Shown here: positions 1 to 8,350 of the stretch, one piece after another | How the letters are laid out: each line of letters opens with the position of its first letter | How positions within the stretch are numbered: position 1 is the stretch's first letter | NCBI GenBank assembly: GCA_963780395.1 | Contig: CAWABY010000006.1 | Location: 1 to 64,000, forward strand | DNA from: VGBV01 sp963780395 | GTDB taxonomy: Bacteria; Actinomycetota; Thermoleophilia; Solirubrobacterales; 70-9 | Direction of reading: 5' to 3' | DNA length: 64,000 nucleotides | Translations under genes and position numbers: made by a program | Notes under the pieces: model-generated | Seen by the model: the letters and a program-made list of their open reading frames with translations, nothing else | Told to the model about the DNA's origin: nothing | The model's database searches: none

Positions 1-1270
1 GCTTCTCGCGCAGGTCGTCGTAGGTGTCTTGCGGGTCCTCGGGGTCGATGTCGGTGGTGGGGTGGACCGCGCTCTGGATCGCCAGCGAGATGTCCTGGTA
101 GGCGGGGGACACGGAGGGGCGCGGCGCCGCGTCCGCGATCGAGTCACGGATTATCTGCGCGTAGCCGGGATAGACCTTCGCGATCTCGGGGGTGTCGTAG
201 AGGTCCTGGCGAACCGGCGGCAGGCCGCCCAGATCAGCGGTCGCGATCTGGTTCTCAGCGCCGACCAGGCACTCGATCGCCTCGAAGGCGAGGTCCTTGT
301 TCTCCGAGAAAGCCGAGACGCCGAGGTTGATGCCGCCGAGAGGCGGGGCGCTGGGAATGTCTGGGGAGATGCCCGGGTACTTCGCCGCCTTCATCACCTT
401 GAAGATGTCGGGTGCGTTCTCCTCGGCGCTCGGGTAGACGAAGGGGTAGTTGACCATGAAGGCCGAGCTGCCGGACTCGAATGCGAGCCGTGCCGGATCC
501 TCCTCGGAGGTCGTGATCCCGGGATCGGCGGCCGACGAGACCGACAGCGCACCCATCGTCGCCAGCGCCTCCTTCGTCGGCTCCTCCTCGAGCTCGACCT
601 CGTCGGGGTTGGCGAGGATGCTGGTGCCGGCCGACTCGATCATCTGGTTCGCCCAGACGACCAGGCCCTCGTACTTGTTGGCCTGGACCTGGATCAGGTT
701 CTCGCCCGCGGGCAGCTTCTCGGCCTGCTCGATCATCTCCGCCCAGGTCGTGGGCGGATTCGGGACCAGGTCGGAGCGGTACCAGAGCAGCTGCGTGTTC
801 GACCACAGCGGCGCCGCGTAGAGCTCACCTTCGAACTCAGCGGTCCTCAGCACGCTGGGGAAGACGTCCTCGCTGACGACCTCGGCGGTCTCGGCCGGAA
901 GCGGTTCGATCCAGCCCGCGTTGGCGAACTCGCCGGTCCAGATCACGTCCATGCCGATCAGATCGACCGATGAGTCCTCGGCGCCGAGGCGCCGCACCAG
1001 CTGCTCGCGCTGGCCGTCCGCGTCCGCGGGCAGCAACTCGAAGCTGATCGTGTAGCGGCCGCCGGACTCCTTGGCGCACTTGTCGGCGGCGGCTTGGGGC
1101 GCGCCCCCAGGCTCGTTGAAGATGAACCAGGTGAGCTCCTTGGAGCCGCTGCCGCTGTCGTCGGAGCCGCAGCCGGCCCCCACGAGCGCCGCGGCGAGCA
1201 CCAGTGAAAGCAAGAGCTTGTGGGTGCGTGCTGCTACGCCCTCTCCTCTCCTCGGGCGCCTCGGCTCCAT
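1..1270 (-). CDS. Extracellular solute-binding lipoprotein of a sugar ABC transporter (3' end beyond window)
   Basis: The frame is open from an ATG at 1270 to the window edge, so the C-terminus is missing. An Arg-rich N-region, a hydrophobic segment (KLLLSLVLAAALVGAGC) and a Cys with a weak lipobox indicate a lipoprotein anchored outside the membrane. The body reads like family 1 solute-binding proteins (ELTWFIFNEPGG, VDLIGMDVIWTGEFA, YAAPLWSNTQLLWYRS, LGGINLGVSAFSENK). It would deliver an oligosaccharide to permeases expected just beyond the left edge. It follows the GH13 gene by 38 bases, downstream of the sugar kinase, which supports a carbohydrate substrate. A GGGGAGGA box lies about 17 bases before the ATG, so the exact start is uncertain. 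The substrate cannot be told. Confidence 0.85.
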   Translation of the reverse strand, partial: MEPRRPRRGEGVAARTHKLLLSLVLAAALVGAGCGSDDSGSGSKELTWFIFNEPGGAPQAAADKCAKESGGRYTISFELLPADADGQREQLVRRLGAEDSSVDLIGMDVIWTGEFANAGWIEPLPAETAEVVSEDVFPSVLRTAEFEGELYAAPLWSNTQLLWYRSDLVPNPPTTWAEMIEQAEKLPAGENLIQVQANKYEGLVVWANQMIESAGTSILANPDEVELEEEPTKEALATMGALSVSSAADPGITTSEEDPARLAFESGSSAFMVNYPFVYPSAEENAPDIFKVMKAAKYPGISPDIPSAPPLGGINLGVSAFSENKDLAFEAIECLVGAENQIATADLGGLPPVRQDLYDTPEIAKVYPGYAQIIRDSIADAAPRPSVSPAYQDISLAIQSAVHPTTDIDPEDPQDTYDDLREK

Positions 1271-1308
1271 CCGGGCGCCGATTTCGTCCTCCCCGTTTCG
1301 GGATCGGG

Positions 1309-2785
1309 CTAAACCCGCTGCTCGCGAGCGACGACCCCGCCCGAGGGAGGGATCGGCGCCGAGGCCCCGGCGCCATCGGTGCCCGAATCGGTCGCCAGGA
1401 GCACCTCCCCCGCGAGCGGCGAGGCGGCCGCCTCGCTCGCCGAGGTTGATCGCGACCGCGTGCCGGCCGCGGCGGAAGGCGAGCACGTCGGGCGGCGCCT
1501 CGAGCAGCTCGAGCGGCCCGCGCAGCTCGCGGCGGAGCGCGATCAGGCGCCGGTAGAGGTTGAGCAGCGAGCCGGGGTCATCGCGCTGGGCGACGACGCT
1601 GCGGCGCTCGGGGTCGGTCAGGTCCAGCCAGGGCTCGCCCTCGCTGAAGCCGCCGTCGGGGGTCGGCTCCCACTGCATCGGGTGGCGCTGGCCGTCGCGG
1701 CCGAAGCGGTCGACGCCGCCGTAGGAGCCGTTGACCATCCCGATCTCCTCGCCCTGGTAGACGAAGGCGGTCCCGGGCAGGGTCAGCAGCAGCATCGCCG
1801 CGGCGGGCGCCGCGTGCCTCGCCGAGCCGGGTCGCGAGGCGTGGGAAGTCGTGGTTGGAGAGCACCCAGGCGACGCGCTCCAGCTCGGCGGCCTCGGCGA
1901 CGACGCGCCGCAGCTCGGGCGCGCTCCAGGGCGCGTGCAGGAACTCGAAGGCGAAGGCGAGGTCGAGGTGCTCGAGGTAGCGCGGCAGCATCGCGCTCGG
2001 CAGATAGACCTCGCCGACCAGCAGCGCCTCGCCCGCCGCCTCGCGCAGGGCCGCCGAGCGCGAGCCCGATACTCTGGGTCGTTGCGGGAGTGGACCGTGT
2101 CGAGCGCCGCCTGCTCTGGGTGGAGCGGCAGCGGCGGCTCGGCGGTGGCGGGCGGGTCGTCGCGGAGCTCGGCGTCCTTCATGATCCGCTCGATCGCGTC
2201 GACGCGGAAGCCGGCGACGCCGCGGTCGCGCCAGAAGCGGACCACCTCGCCGAAGGCGGCCCGGACCTCGGGGTTGCGCCAGTCGAGGTCGGGCTGCTCG
2301 GGGAAGAAGGAGTGCAGGTAGTAGCGCCCGCTGCGCTCGTCGAGGCTCCAGGCGGGCCCGCCGAAGCTCGCGCGCCAGTTGTTCGGCGGCTGATCCGCCC
2401 ACACGTACCAGTCGGGGTGCTCGCGGAACCAGGGGTGCTCGATCGAGGTGTGGGAGGGGACGAGGTCCATCAGCAGGCGGATGTCCGCGGGCGCGGCACT
2501 CAGCCGCCAGCCGGTCGAAGTCCTCGAGCCGCCGTAGACCGGGTCGATCCCCGTGTAGTCGCTGACGTCGTAGCCGGAGTCGGCGCCCGGCGAGGGATAG
2601 ATCGGCGAGAGCCAGAGCGCGTCGACCCCGAGCCAGGCGAGGTGGTCGAGCCGCGAGGCGATCCCGGCCAGGTCGCCGACCCCGTCGCCGTCGGAGTCCT
2701 GGAAGGAGCGGGGATAGACCTGGTAGACGACGGCGTCGCGCCACCACGGCTCGGGGGCTGCCTCTGGCGCCTCGGACCCCGGCAT
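1309..2785 (-). CDS. GH13 alpha-glucosidase/amylase-family hydrolase, several frameshifts
   Basis: Joining frames gives a GH13 catalytic barrel of about 490 residues. It starts with WWRDAVVYQVYPRSFQDSDG and continues through GVDALWLSPIYPSP, the nucleophile region GFRVDAIERI, the acid/base region LLVGEVYLP, the transition-state region LSNHDFPRLATR, and a C-terminal strand region ending VVAREQRV. It should cleave alpha-glucosidic bonds in imported oligosaccharides in the cytoplasm. The ATG follows the kinase stop directly (TAGATG), so the two are translationally coupled. At least four single-base shifts (about 2530, 2480, 2070, 1810, and one near 1430) break the frame while both sides stay conserved. 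That pattern suggests read errors rather than decay. Trehalose, sucrose or maltose-type substrates are all possible. Confidence 0.8.
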
Positions 2786-3683
2786 CTAGTCGAGCGCGCT
2801 CCAGCGGGTGCAGGCCTCGCCGGCGGCGGCGAGCGCGGGGCCGAGGGCCTCGGCGCCGCGGGCGGCGTCCCAGTCGCGCTCGGCGAGGCCGGCGACGAGG
2901 GTGCCCATGAACGCGTCCCCGGCCCCGAGCGTGAGCCACGACCTCGACCTCGGGCGCCGGCTGCTCGTCCTCGCAGGCGCCGCGGATCACCGCCCCCTCG
3001 GGGCCGAGCGTGACCACGGCGAGCTCGACGTCCATCGCCGCGAGCTCGTCGGCCGCGCGACGGGGGTCGTCGGCGCCGGTGATCGCCATCGCCTCGTCGC
3101 GGTTCGCGCGCACGAGGTAGCTGCCCTCGATCCGGGCACGGCTCTCGCGGACGGCCCGCTCCCGGTCGCCGCCCCAGCGATTGGGGCGGACGTTGGGGTC
3201 GAAACAGACGCGCAGCCCGCCTGCCAGCGCCAGCTCGCGGACGGCGTCGGTGACGCGCCGCTCGCCGTCCTCGGCGAGGGTGGTCGAGCTGAAGACGAGC
3301 GCGTCGCTCGCCTCGGCCAGCGCCTCGAGCCGCGGGCCGAGCAGGTCGAGCGCGTTCGCGATCGCCTCGCCGTAGATCAGGAAGCTGGGCTCCCCGGTCT
3401 CGTCGACGGTCGCGAACGCGACCGGGGTCTGGGCGCCGGGGGCGAGGTCGAAGAACTCGAGGTCTACGCCCTCGGCCTCGAGCCGCCCGCTCAGCCAACG
3501 GCCCCACTCGTCGTTGCCGGCGGCACCGGCGAGCCCGGACTCGGCGCCCGCGCGGGAGGCGGCGACGGCGACATTGGCGAGGGCGCCGCCGAAATGGGGG
3601 CGGAAGGCGTCGGCCTCGGCCAGCGAGGCGGCGGGCCGCTCGCAGATCAGGTCGACCAGGGCCTCGCCGAGGCAGCGGATCAT
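2786..3683 (-). CDS. PfkB-family carbohydrate kinase (fructokinase-like), one frameshift
   Basis: The N-terminus (MIRCLGEALVDLICERP, then HFGGALANVAVAASRAGA) and the later FDPNVRPNRW and VVTLGPEGAV segments are typical of ribokinase/PfkB sugar kinases. The GAGDAFMGTLVAGLA motif carrying the catalytic Asp lies in another frame after a shift near 2945. The restored protein is about 298 residues, normal for the family. It should phosphorylate the monosaccharide released by the adjacent GH13 enzyme. It is the first gene of the operon, with a TACGCT box six bases before the ATG and no Shine-Dalgarno. The exact sugar (fructose is the closest guess) is inferred. Confidence 0.85.
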
Positions 3684-3689
3684 TGCGCG

Positions 3690-3695
3690 AGCGTA
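3690..3695 (-). promoter_or_regulatory. TAnnnT -10 box for a leaderless sugar-kinase operon
   Basis: TACGCT on the minus strand ends six bases before the kinase ATG and no purine-rich ribosome site is present. This fits a leaderless transcript beginning at or next to the start codon. Confidence 0.55.
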
Positions 3696-3727
3696 CCCCG
3701 CGCTGAATAGCGGCGAAGCAAGGCGGG

Positions 3728-3733
3728 TAAGGT
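3728..3733 (+). promoter_or_regulatory. TAnnnT -10 box for a leaderless aldo/keto reductase gene
   Basis: TAAGGT is followed by six bases and the ATG at 3740, with no Shine-Dalgarno. It faces the similar box of the divergent kinase 33 bases away, so the two promoters share a short intergenic region. Confidence 0.55.
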
Positions 3734-3739
3734 CGGGCC

Positions 3740-4744
3740 ATGAAGTACCGCAAGCTCGGCGACACCGACCTCGAGGTCTCGGAGATCTCCCTCGGCTCCT
3801 GGCTCACCTACTCGGGTGGGGTGGAGCAGGAGCACACCGAGGCGTGCACCAAGCGCGCCTTCGATGAGGGGATCAACTTCTTCGACACCGCGAACGTCTA
3901 CGGGCAGGGAGCCGCCGAGGAGGCCTGGGGCGAGATCCTCAGCGACTTCAAGCGCGAGGAGTTCATCCTCGCGACCAAGGTCTTCTTCCCGATGGACGAG
4001 AAGGGGGAGGAGCGCGGGCTCAGCAAGGCGCAGATCGAGAAGCAGCTCGACGCCTCGTTGAAGCGGCTGCAGACCGAATACGTCGACCTGTACCAGTGCC
4101 ATCGCTTCGACACCGAGACTCCGATCGAGGAGACGATGGAGGCGCTGACGGCGGCGGTCGAGTCGGGGAAGGTGCGCTACATCGGCTTCAGCGAGTGGAC
4201 GCCGGAGCAGATCGCGGCGGCGATCGAGCTCGAGCCCGACGGGATTGCCGAGATGCAGTCCTCTCAGCCGCAGTACAACATCATCTGGCGGGCGCCCGAG
4301 GCCGAGGTGTTCGAGCTCTGCTGGGAGGCCGAGATCAGCCAGATCGTCTGGTCGCCGCTCGCACAGGGAGTGCTGACCGGCAAATACAAGCCCGGGGAGG
4401 AGCGTCCCGAAGGATCGCGCGCGACCAGCAGCGAGATGGGCTGGGCGATGGACCGCTACATGTCGGACGAGGTGCTGACCGCGGTGCAGCGGCTGGAGCC
4501 GATCGCCGACGCGGCCGGGCTGACGATGCCGCAGATGGCGCTCGCCTGGGTGCTGCGGCGCAAGGAGCTCGCCTCGGCGATCATCGGCGCCTCGCGGCCC
4601 GAGCAGGTGACCGCGAACGCTTCGGCGTCGGGGATCGAGCTCTCGAAGGACGTTCTGGAGGCGATCGACAGGGCCGTCGAGGACGTCGTCGTCACCGAGC
4701 CGACGCTTGCCGGCTTCGCCAAGGAAGGCGTCAAGCACCGCTGA
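3740..4744 (+). CDS. Aldo/keto reductase
   Basis: This 334-residue protein has the AKR barrel order: MKYRKLGDTDLEVSEISLGS at the N-terminus, the catalytic Asp/Tyr in FFDTANVYGQG, the Lys in LATKVFF and the His in LYQCHRFD. The C-terminal cofactor-binding segment is AIIGASRPEQVTANA. It should reduce an aldehyde or ketone with NADPH in the cytosol, and it resembles the potassium-channel beta-subunit-like branch. The substrate is unknown. It is divergent from the sugar operon, and its 3' end overlaps the next minus-strand gene by 14 bases. Confidence 0.92.
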   Translation: MKYRKLGDTDLEVSEISLGSWLTYSGGVEQEHTEACTKRAFDEGINFFDTANVYGQGAAEEAWGEILSDFKREEFILATKVFFPMDEKGEERGLSKAQIEKQLDASLKRLQTEYVDLYQCHRFDTETPIEETMEALTAAVESGKVRYIGFSEWTPEQIAAAIELEPDGIAEMQSSQPQYNIIWRAPEAEVFELCWEAEISQIVWSPLAQGVLTGKYKPGEERPEGSRATSSEMGWAMDRYMSDEVLTAVQRLEPIADAAGLTMPQMALAWVLRRKELASAIIGASRPEQVTANASASGIELSKDVLEAIDRAVEDVVVTEPTLAGFAKEGVKHR

Positions 4745-5120
4745 CCCGGTCGACCACCGCCTGGGCTGCCCGGGAGATTCCAGCGGGGGTCCAGCGGAAG
4801 CGTCGTCGCCGGCCGCGGTGGTAGGGGAAGTCCGAAGTTTCGCGCGGGGCCAGGGCGAGGTCGATGACTCGGCCGGAGGAGTCGAGCAGCCACCAGCGGC
4901 TCCTGCCGCGGAAGGTCAGCTGCATCGGCTGTAGGCCCGCCTCCACTCCGCCGGCGAGGCCGAAATAGGCCTCTGCGCCGACGTATCCGCATCCGTCGTA
5001 GCGACCGTGGCCGGTGCGGTATCGCTCGTCCGCCAGGCCCTCGTCGAAGGCCGCCTGGATCTGGCGCTTCAGCTTGTCGGCCGGTGCCAGCCGGCTCTTC
5101 GCGGGCTTGGGTGCCACCAA
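4731..5120 (-). CDS. Conserved hypothetical protein, 129 residues
   Basis: I do not recognise a family. The protein is basic and Trp/Arg-rich, with MQLTFRGRSRWWLLDSSG and FPYHRGRRRRFRWTPAG segments and a Gly/Tyr-rich middle (GYVGAEAYFGLAGG). There is no signal peptide or membrane segment, so it is probably cytosolic. The start is uncertain: TTG at 5120 or GTG at 5117. It lies tail to tail with the aldo/keto reductase. Confidence 0.6.
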   Translation of the reverse strand: MVAPKPAKSRLAPADKLKRQIQAAFDEGLADERYRTGHGRYDGCGYVGAEAYFGLAGGVEAGLQPMQLTFRGRSRWWLLDSSGRVIDLALAPRETSDFPYHRGRRRRFRWTPAGISRAAQAVVDRVSGA

Positions 5121-5174
5121 TGCCTAAGCAGGCAGGGTCGGAAACTAGTCGCGGCAAACGCGACCGAACGCAAC

Positions 5175-5203
5175 GAGGCCGGCGTCTTCCCGACGCCGGC
5201 CTC
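5175..5203 (-). terminator. Strong GC hairpin downstream of the SCP2 gene
   Basis: Perfect 12-base arms (GAGGCCGGCGTC and its complement) enclose a TTCCC loop. It sits 46 bases after the SCP2 stop on the minus strand and before the hypothetical gene. There is no clear T-tract, as is common for actinobacterial terminators. Confidence 0.6.
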
Positions 5204-5248
5204 TGTGAGGAGAGCCCCCAAGTAGGGCCACAAACTTGTCTGCGAGCG

Positions 5249-5728
5249 CTAGGCGGCGCTCGGGATGCGGAAGAAGCTCGTCATGCGGGAGGCGAACATG
5301 AGGTCGCCCTCGATCTTGAGCTTGCCCGTCATGAACATCGTCGGGCCCGATTCCTGGCCGGTGACCAGCTTCAGGAAGGGGACCGGGTCGGCGCTGATCG
5401 CCATCTTCGGCGAGTCCGTGGTCGGCTCGTCGTTGACGGTGATCGAGCCGTCCTTGATCACTGCCTCGTAGGTGTCCACGCCTCCGCCGGGGGCGTCGTT
5501 GATCTTGAACTGGACGATCGCGTCGACGTCTTTGATCTGGGCGGGATCGGCGTGGTCGGCCATGCGGCCGAAGATCTCGTCGAGGATCTTCTTGCGGGTG
5601 GGGGCGTCGCTCATCGCGGCGGCCAGTTCCTCGTCGCTCGCCTTGCTCGCCAGCGCCGCCAGCTCGGTGGCGTCGGCCTCGGCGATGGCGCCGGGTTCGA
5701 CGGGGCTGTTGTCCTGGTTCTCGCTCAC
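5249..5728 (-). CDS. SCP2 sterol-binding domain protein
   Basis: This 159-residue cytosolic protein has an SCP2-like lipid-binding fold from about residue 45: ILDEIFGRMADHAD, a Gly-containing turn, a central strand pair (YEAVIKDGSITVNDE) and the end KLVTGQESGPTMFMTGKLKI with EGDLMFASRM. Such domains bind lipids or acyl chains, and the ligand here is unknown. The GTG at 5728 has a good ribosome site (GGGAGG seven bases upstream). It is divergent from a TetR regulator with short repeats between them, so lipid-responsive control is plausible but inferred. Confidence 0.85.
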   Translation of the reverse strand: MSENQDNSPVEPGAIAEADATELAALASKASDEELAAAMSDAPTRKKILDEIFGRMADHADPAQIKDVDAIVQFKINDAPGGGVDTYEAVIKDGSITVNDEPTTDSPKMAISADPVPFLKLVTGQESGPTMFMTGKLKIEGDLMFASRMTSFFRIPSAA

Positions 5729-5761
5729 GTCATGCCTCCCATGTACAGTGGGTGCTCGATT

Positions 5762-5796
5762 GCTACCGAGAGTAAGAAAAAGCTACCATAAGTAGG
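5762..5796. promoter_or_regulatory. Twin direct repeat, candidate TetR operator
   Basis: GCTACCGAGAGTAAG (5762-5776) is repeated as GCTACCATAAGTAGG (5782-5796), offset by 20 bases. The second copy has CTAC/GTAG inverted arms and ends two bases before the TetR ATG. The position between two divergent genes fits autoregulation and control of the SCP2 gene. Confidence 0.5.
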
Positions 5797-5798
5797 AA

Positions 5799-6461
5799 AT
5801 GGCTGCCGAAACCAAGACCGAGAGCGGCGAGAAGCAGGGGAGAAAGCGCGCTGCGCACCTGGGCCCCGAGCGCCGCCGTCCCGAGGTCCTGGACGCCGCC
5901 CTGAAGCTGTTCCTGGAGCGCGGCTACCAGGGGACCTCGATGGAGGCGATCGCCGGCGCCGCCGGGGTGACCAAGCCCGTCGTCTACGCCTGCTTCCCCG
6001 GCAAGGACGAGCTCTTCCGCGCACTGCTGGCGCGCGAGGAGGAGCGCATCCTGGGCGAGATCCAGTCCGCCTTCGAGGGAACCGACCTCGGCGACCCCGA
6101 GCCGACCCTGATCGAGGGCTACACCGGCTTCCTGCGCGCGGTCGCCCGCTCGCCCGACGTCTATCGCCTCATCTTCCTCGGCGAGGGCGGGGGCAACATG
6201 GCGGTCGCCAAGCGCATCCAGGCCGGGCGCGAGGCCCAGGCCGAGGCGCTGTCGGCGCTGGCGCGGCAGTGGGTCGAGCAGCGCGCCGGCGACCGCCTGC
6301 CGGACGAGATCGACCGCACCGCGCGGCTGGTGGGCAACGCGATCGTGGGCATGGCCGAGTCGGCCGCCCGCCTGATGCTGAGCGAGCCCGAGCAATGGAC
6401 CCCCGAGGACCTCGGCCGCCAGGTCGGCCGCCTCGCGGCGGCGGCGCAGGCGGCTGTCTAG
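5799..6461 (+). CDS. TetR/AcrR-family transcriptional regulator
   Basis: The 220-residue protein has an N-terminal TetR helix-turn-helix at about residues 27-73: PEVLDAALKLFLERGYQGTS, then MEAIAGAAGVTKPVVYACFP and GKDELF. The C-terminal all-helical domain would bind an unknown ligand. The start has no Shine-Dalgarno, and the direct repeat described upstream nearly touches it. It likely controls itself and the divergent SCP2 gene. Confidence 0.9.
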   Translation: MAAETKTESGEKQGRKRAAHLGPERRRPEVLDAALKLFLERGYQGTSMEAIAGAAGVTKPVVYACFPGKDELFRALLAREEERILGEIQSAFEGTDLGDPEPTLIEGYTGFLRAVARSPDVYRLIFLGEGGGNMAVAKRIQAGREAQAEALSALARQWVEQRAGDRLPDEIDRTARLVGNAIVGMAESAARLMLSEPEQWTPEDLGRQVGRLAAAAQAAV

Positions 6462-6471
6462 GGCGTCAGCG

Positions 6472-6739
6472 TCACGCGCCGCGGGCGAGGATCGCCGCGA
6501 TCACGCCGATCAGGGCGACGATGATCCCGCCGCCGAAGGTGAACAACACCGTGCGAAGCGATGAGAACTCCTGCTGCATCTCGGTGCGAAGTGCCTGGAT
6601 CTCTCGCACGAAGACCGCCCAATCCCTGATTCAGATCCGAGCGAAGGTCCCGGTTGTCTTGGTCCAGACGGCCGAAGCCGGTTCGGATCGCCTCCGCGAG
6701 GTCATCGAGCCGCTCGTCTGTCCACGCCGCGCGCTCCAT
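6472..6739 (-). CDS. Small coiled-coil single-pass membrane protein, frameshifted
   Basis: The restored protein is about 88 residues: an N-terminal amphipathic part (MERAAWTDERLDDLAEAIRT, then GFGRLDQDNRDLRSDLNQG), a shift near 6615, then EIQALRTEMQQEFSSLR and a C-terminal membrane helix ending VALIGVIAAILARGA. It is a paralogue of the gene at 8351-8605, with the same order and similar ends. Function is unknown, and the form suggests a membrane-anchored oligomer. The ATG at 6739 is chosen because a TAGGCT box lies seven bases before it, matching its paralogue. Confidence 0.65.
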
Positions 6740-6746
6740 CCCGACA

Positions 6747-6752
6747 AGCCTA
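6747..6752 (-). promoter_or_regulatory. TAnnnT box shared with the paralogue promoter
   Basis: TAGGCT lies seven bases before the ATG. The paralogue has TAGTCT at the same distance, and both have GTTTCGCCA 32-33 bases further upstream, so the promoter was copied with the gene. Confidence 0.55.
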
Positions 6753-6870
6753 CCGCCGGCAATCAACGCCGATACGCGCCGGATGTGGCGAAACGTTCAG
6801 GAAACATTCCACGCTGCCGATCACTAATAAGCTCGCGCTGCAAACGAAATCTGAGACCCGGGAGGTCGCA

Positions 6871-7587
6871 ATGTCGGTCGAGGCGTCGCTGCAGGAGTTC
6901 AAGGAAACCGAGAGCACGGAGTCGTTCAGCCTGCAGAACTCGAAGTGCCTGAAAGTCGAACTGGCGGACGAGACGATCCAGGCGAAGCTGGGGTCGATGG
7001 TCGCCTACCAGGGTGACGTCAACATCGAGCACGCCGGCTCCGGCGGCCTCAAGCGGATGGCGAAGAAGGCGGTGACCGGCGAAGGAGCGTCCCTGGCCAA
7101 GATCTCCGGCAAGGGCGAGGTCTTTCTGGCCGACATGGGCCAGGACATCCACGTGCTGAAGCTGGACGGGGAGTCGATCACCGTCAACGGCGCCAACCTG
7201 CTGGCCTTCGACGCCGACATCGACTGGGACATCAAGAAGGTCGAGGGCGTCTCGGGGATGCTCGGCGGCGGCCTCTACAACACCCACCTCGAGGGCTCCG
7301 GATACGTCGCCGTGATCTCGGACGGCAGCCCCGTGCTGATGGCCGTGGATGGCGAGGAGACCTTCGCCGACCCGCAGGCCGCGATCACGTGGTCGGACGG
7401 GCTCAAGACCGGGGTCAAGACCAACGTCAGCATGAAGAACCTGATCGGCCGCGGCTCGGGCGAGACCTTCACCATGTCCTTCTCGGGCAAGGGATGGGTC
7501 CTGATCCAGCCCTCCGAGGGTCGCGTCGTGCCCGGCACGCCCACCGGTGGCGCCGGCGGCGGGCTCAGCAACCTGCTGAGCGGTTGA
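6871..7587 (+). CDS. AIM24-family protein
   Basis: The 238-residue protein matches the AIM24 (TRAP-like beta-roll) family: LKVELADETIQAKLGSMVAY, then GDVNIEH, GKGEVFLADMGQDIHVLKLD, a Gly-rich SGMLGGGLYNTHLEGSG turn, and a C-terminal GKGWVLIQPSEGR. Bacterial members are cytosolic and poorly understood. The ATG has a GGGAGG ribosome site. A lipoprotein gene follows at 13 bases, possibly cotranscribed. The pair is bracketed by two paralogous mini membrane genes. Confidence 0.85.
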   Translation: MSVEASLQEFKETESTESFSLQNSKCLKVELADETIQAKLGSMVAYQGDVNIEHAGSGGLKRMAKKAVTGEGASLAKISGKGEVFLADMGQDIHVLKLDGESITVNGANLLAFDADIDWDIKKVEGVSGMLGGGLYNTHLEGSGYVAVISDGSPVLMAVDGEETFADPQAAITWSDGLKTGVKTNVSMKNLIGRGSGETFTMSFSGKGWVLIQPSEGRVVPGTPTGGAGGGLSNLLSG

Positions 7588-7600
7588 GGAACCGAGCGGG

Positions 7601-8222
7601 TTGAGGCGCGGCTGGGCTGATCGCCCTTGCGGCCCTCGCGGTCGCGCTGACGCTGGCCGCGTGCGGCGGGGACGAAGAGCAGGGCACGGTCGAGTCGCCC
7701 GGGGTCGACGAGACCTCAGCCGCGGAGACCGGCAGCGAGGTGACCGAGACCTCGGAGGGGACGCCCTCCGCGCCCGAGGGGGTGCTGACCAGCAGCGGCG
7801 TCGGCGAGGTCAGCCGCGGCGACAGCACCGACCAGGTCGAGGAGCTGTTCGGGCCCGCGGACGAGACCCAGACCGGGCCCGGCTGCGAGCTCGCGCCCGA
7901 TAGCCCGGGCGCGCTGGCGTGGACCTACGATCTGGGCGACGGCACGCTGATCCTCAGCTTCGACGCGGCCAGCGGCGAGCTGGGCTTCTACCGCAACACC
8001 AGCCCCAGCCTGCTGACGACGCTGGGGGACAGCGTCGGCGAGGAGTTCGGGATCCTGCGGCAGAACTGGGGCAGTTCGCTGGAGCCGTTCCCGATCGGCG
8101 AGCCGACCGCAAAGGCCGGACTCTGGGTCGTCCGCGACAGCGCCGAGGAGGAGCTGCTGTTCGAGATCTTCAAGGGCAAGGTCACCGCCATCTCGGGCGG
8201 CGACATTCAGATCTGCGAGTAG
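7601..8222 (+). CDS. Putative lipoprotein, likely one frameshift in the signal peptide
   Basis: The long frame encodes a hydrophobic signal (LIALAALAVALTLAACGGDE) with a good lipobox (LAAC), then an acidic Ser/Thr/Glu linker and a globular domain (VGEVSRGDSTDQVEELFGPA, SLLTTLGDSVGEEFGILRQ). No acceptable start lies in that frame, because an in-frame TGA sits at 7602. A TTG at 7601, preceded by GAGGA, opens the next frame (MRRG), and a one-base shift near 7612 would join them. I do not recognise the globular domain. It would sit on the outer face of the membrane. Confidence 0.6.
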
Positions 8223-8306
8223 CTACCCCGCCTCGTAGGCGGCGATCCGGCCCGCGGCCGCCTCGACCGACTCGTCGGTGGGGAAGTAGGAGACGCCGAA
8301 GTCCAG
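8223..8306 (-). pseudogene. N-terminal remnant resembling an LLM-class F420 oxidoreductase
   Basis: On the minus strand an AAAGGA box is followed by CTG and codons LDFGVSYFPTDESVEAAAG, then a stop after 27 codons. The first part resembles the N-terminus of luciferase-like F420-dependent oxidoreductases (MxFGVxYFPTD). No continuation is seen, and a CTG replaces a normal start, so it looks like a decayed gene end rather than a working gene. The family match is from memory of the motif. Confidence 0.4.
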
Positions 8307-8350
8307 GCTGCGATCCTTTCAGGCGGCGCCGGGCCGAGCGGTCAGGTGAG

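Noticed and set aside
29..973. Long plus-strand ORF of about 314 codons at the left edge
   Set aside because: It is antisense to the solute-binding protein and has only Arg/Leu/Gly-rich composition typical of GC-rich shadow frames.
2808..3710. 300-codon plus-strand ORF over the kinase
   Set aside because: Shadow of the PfkB gene; no motif, and the opposite frame has conserved kinase sequence.
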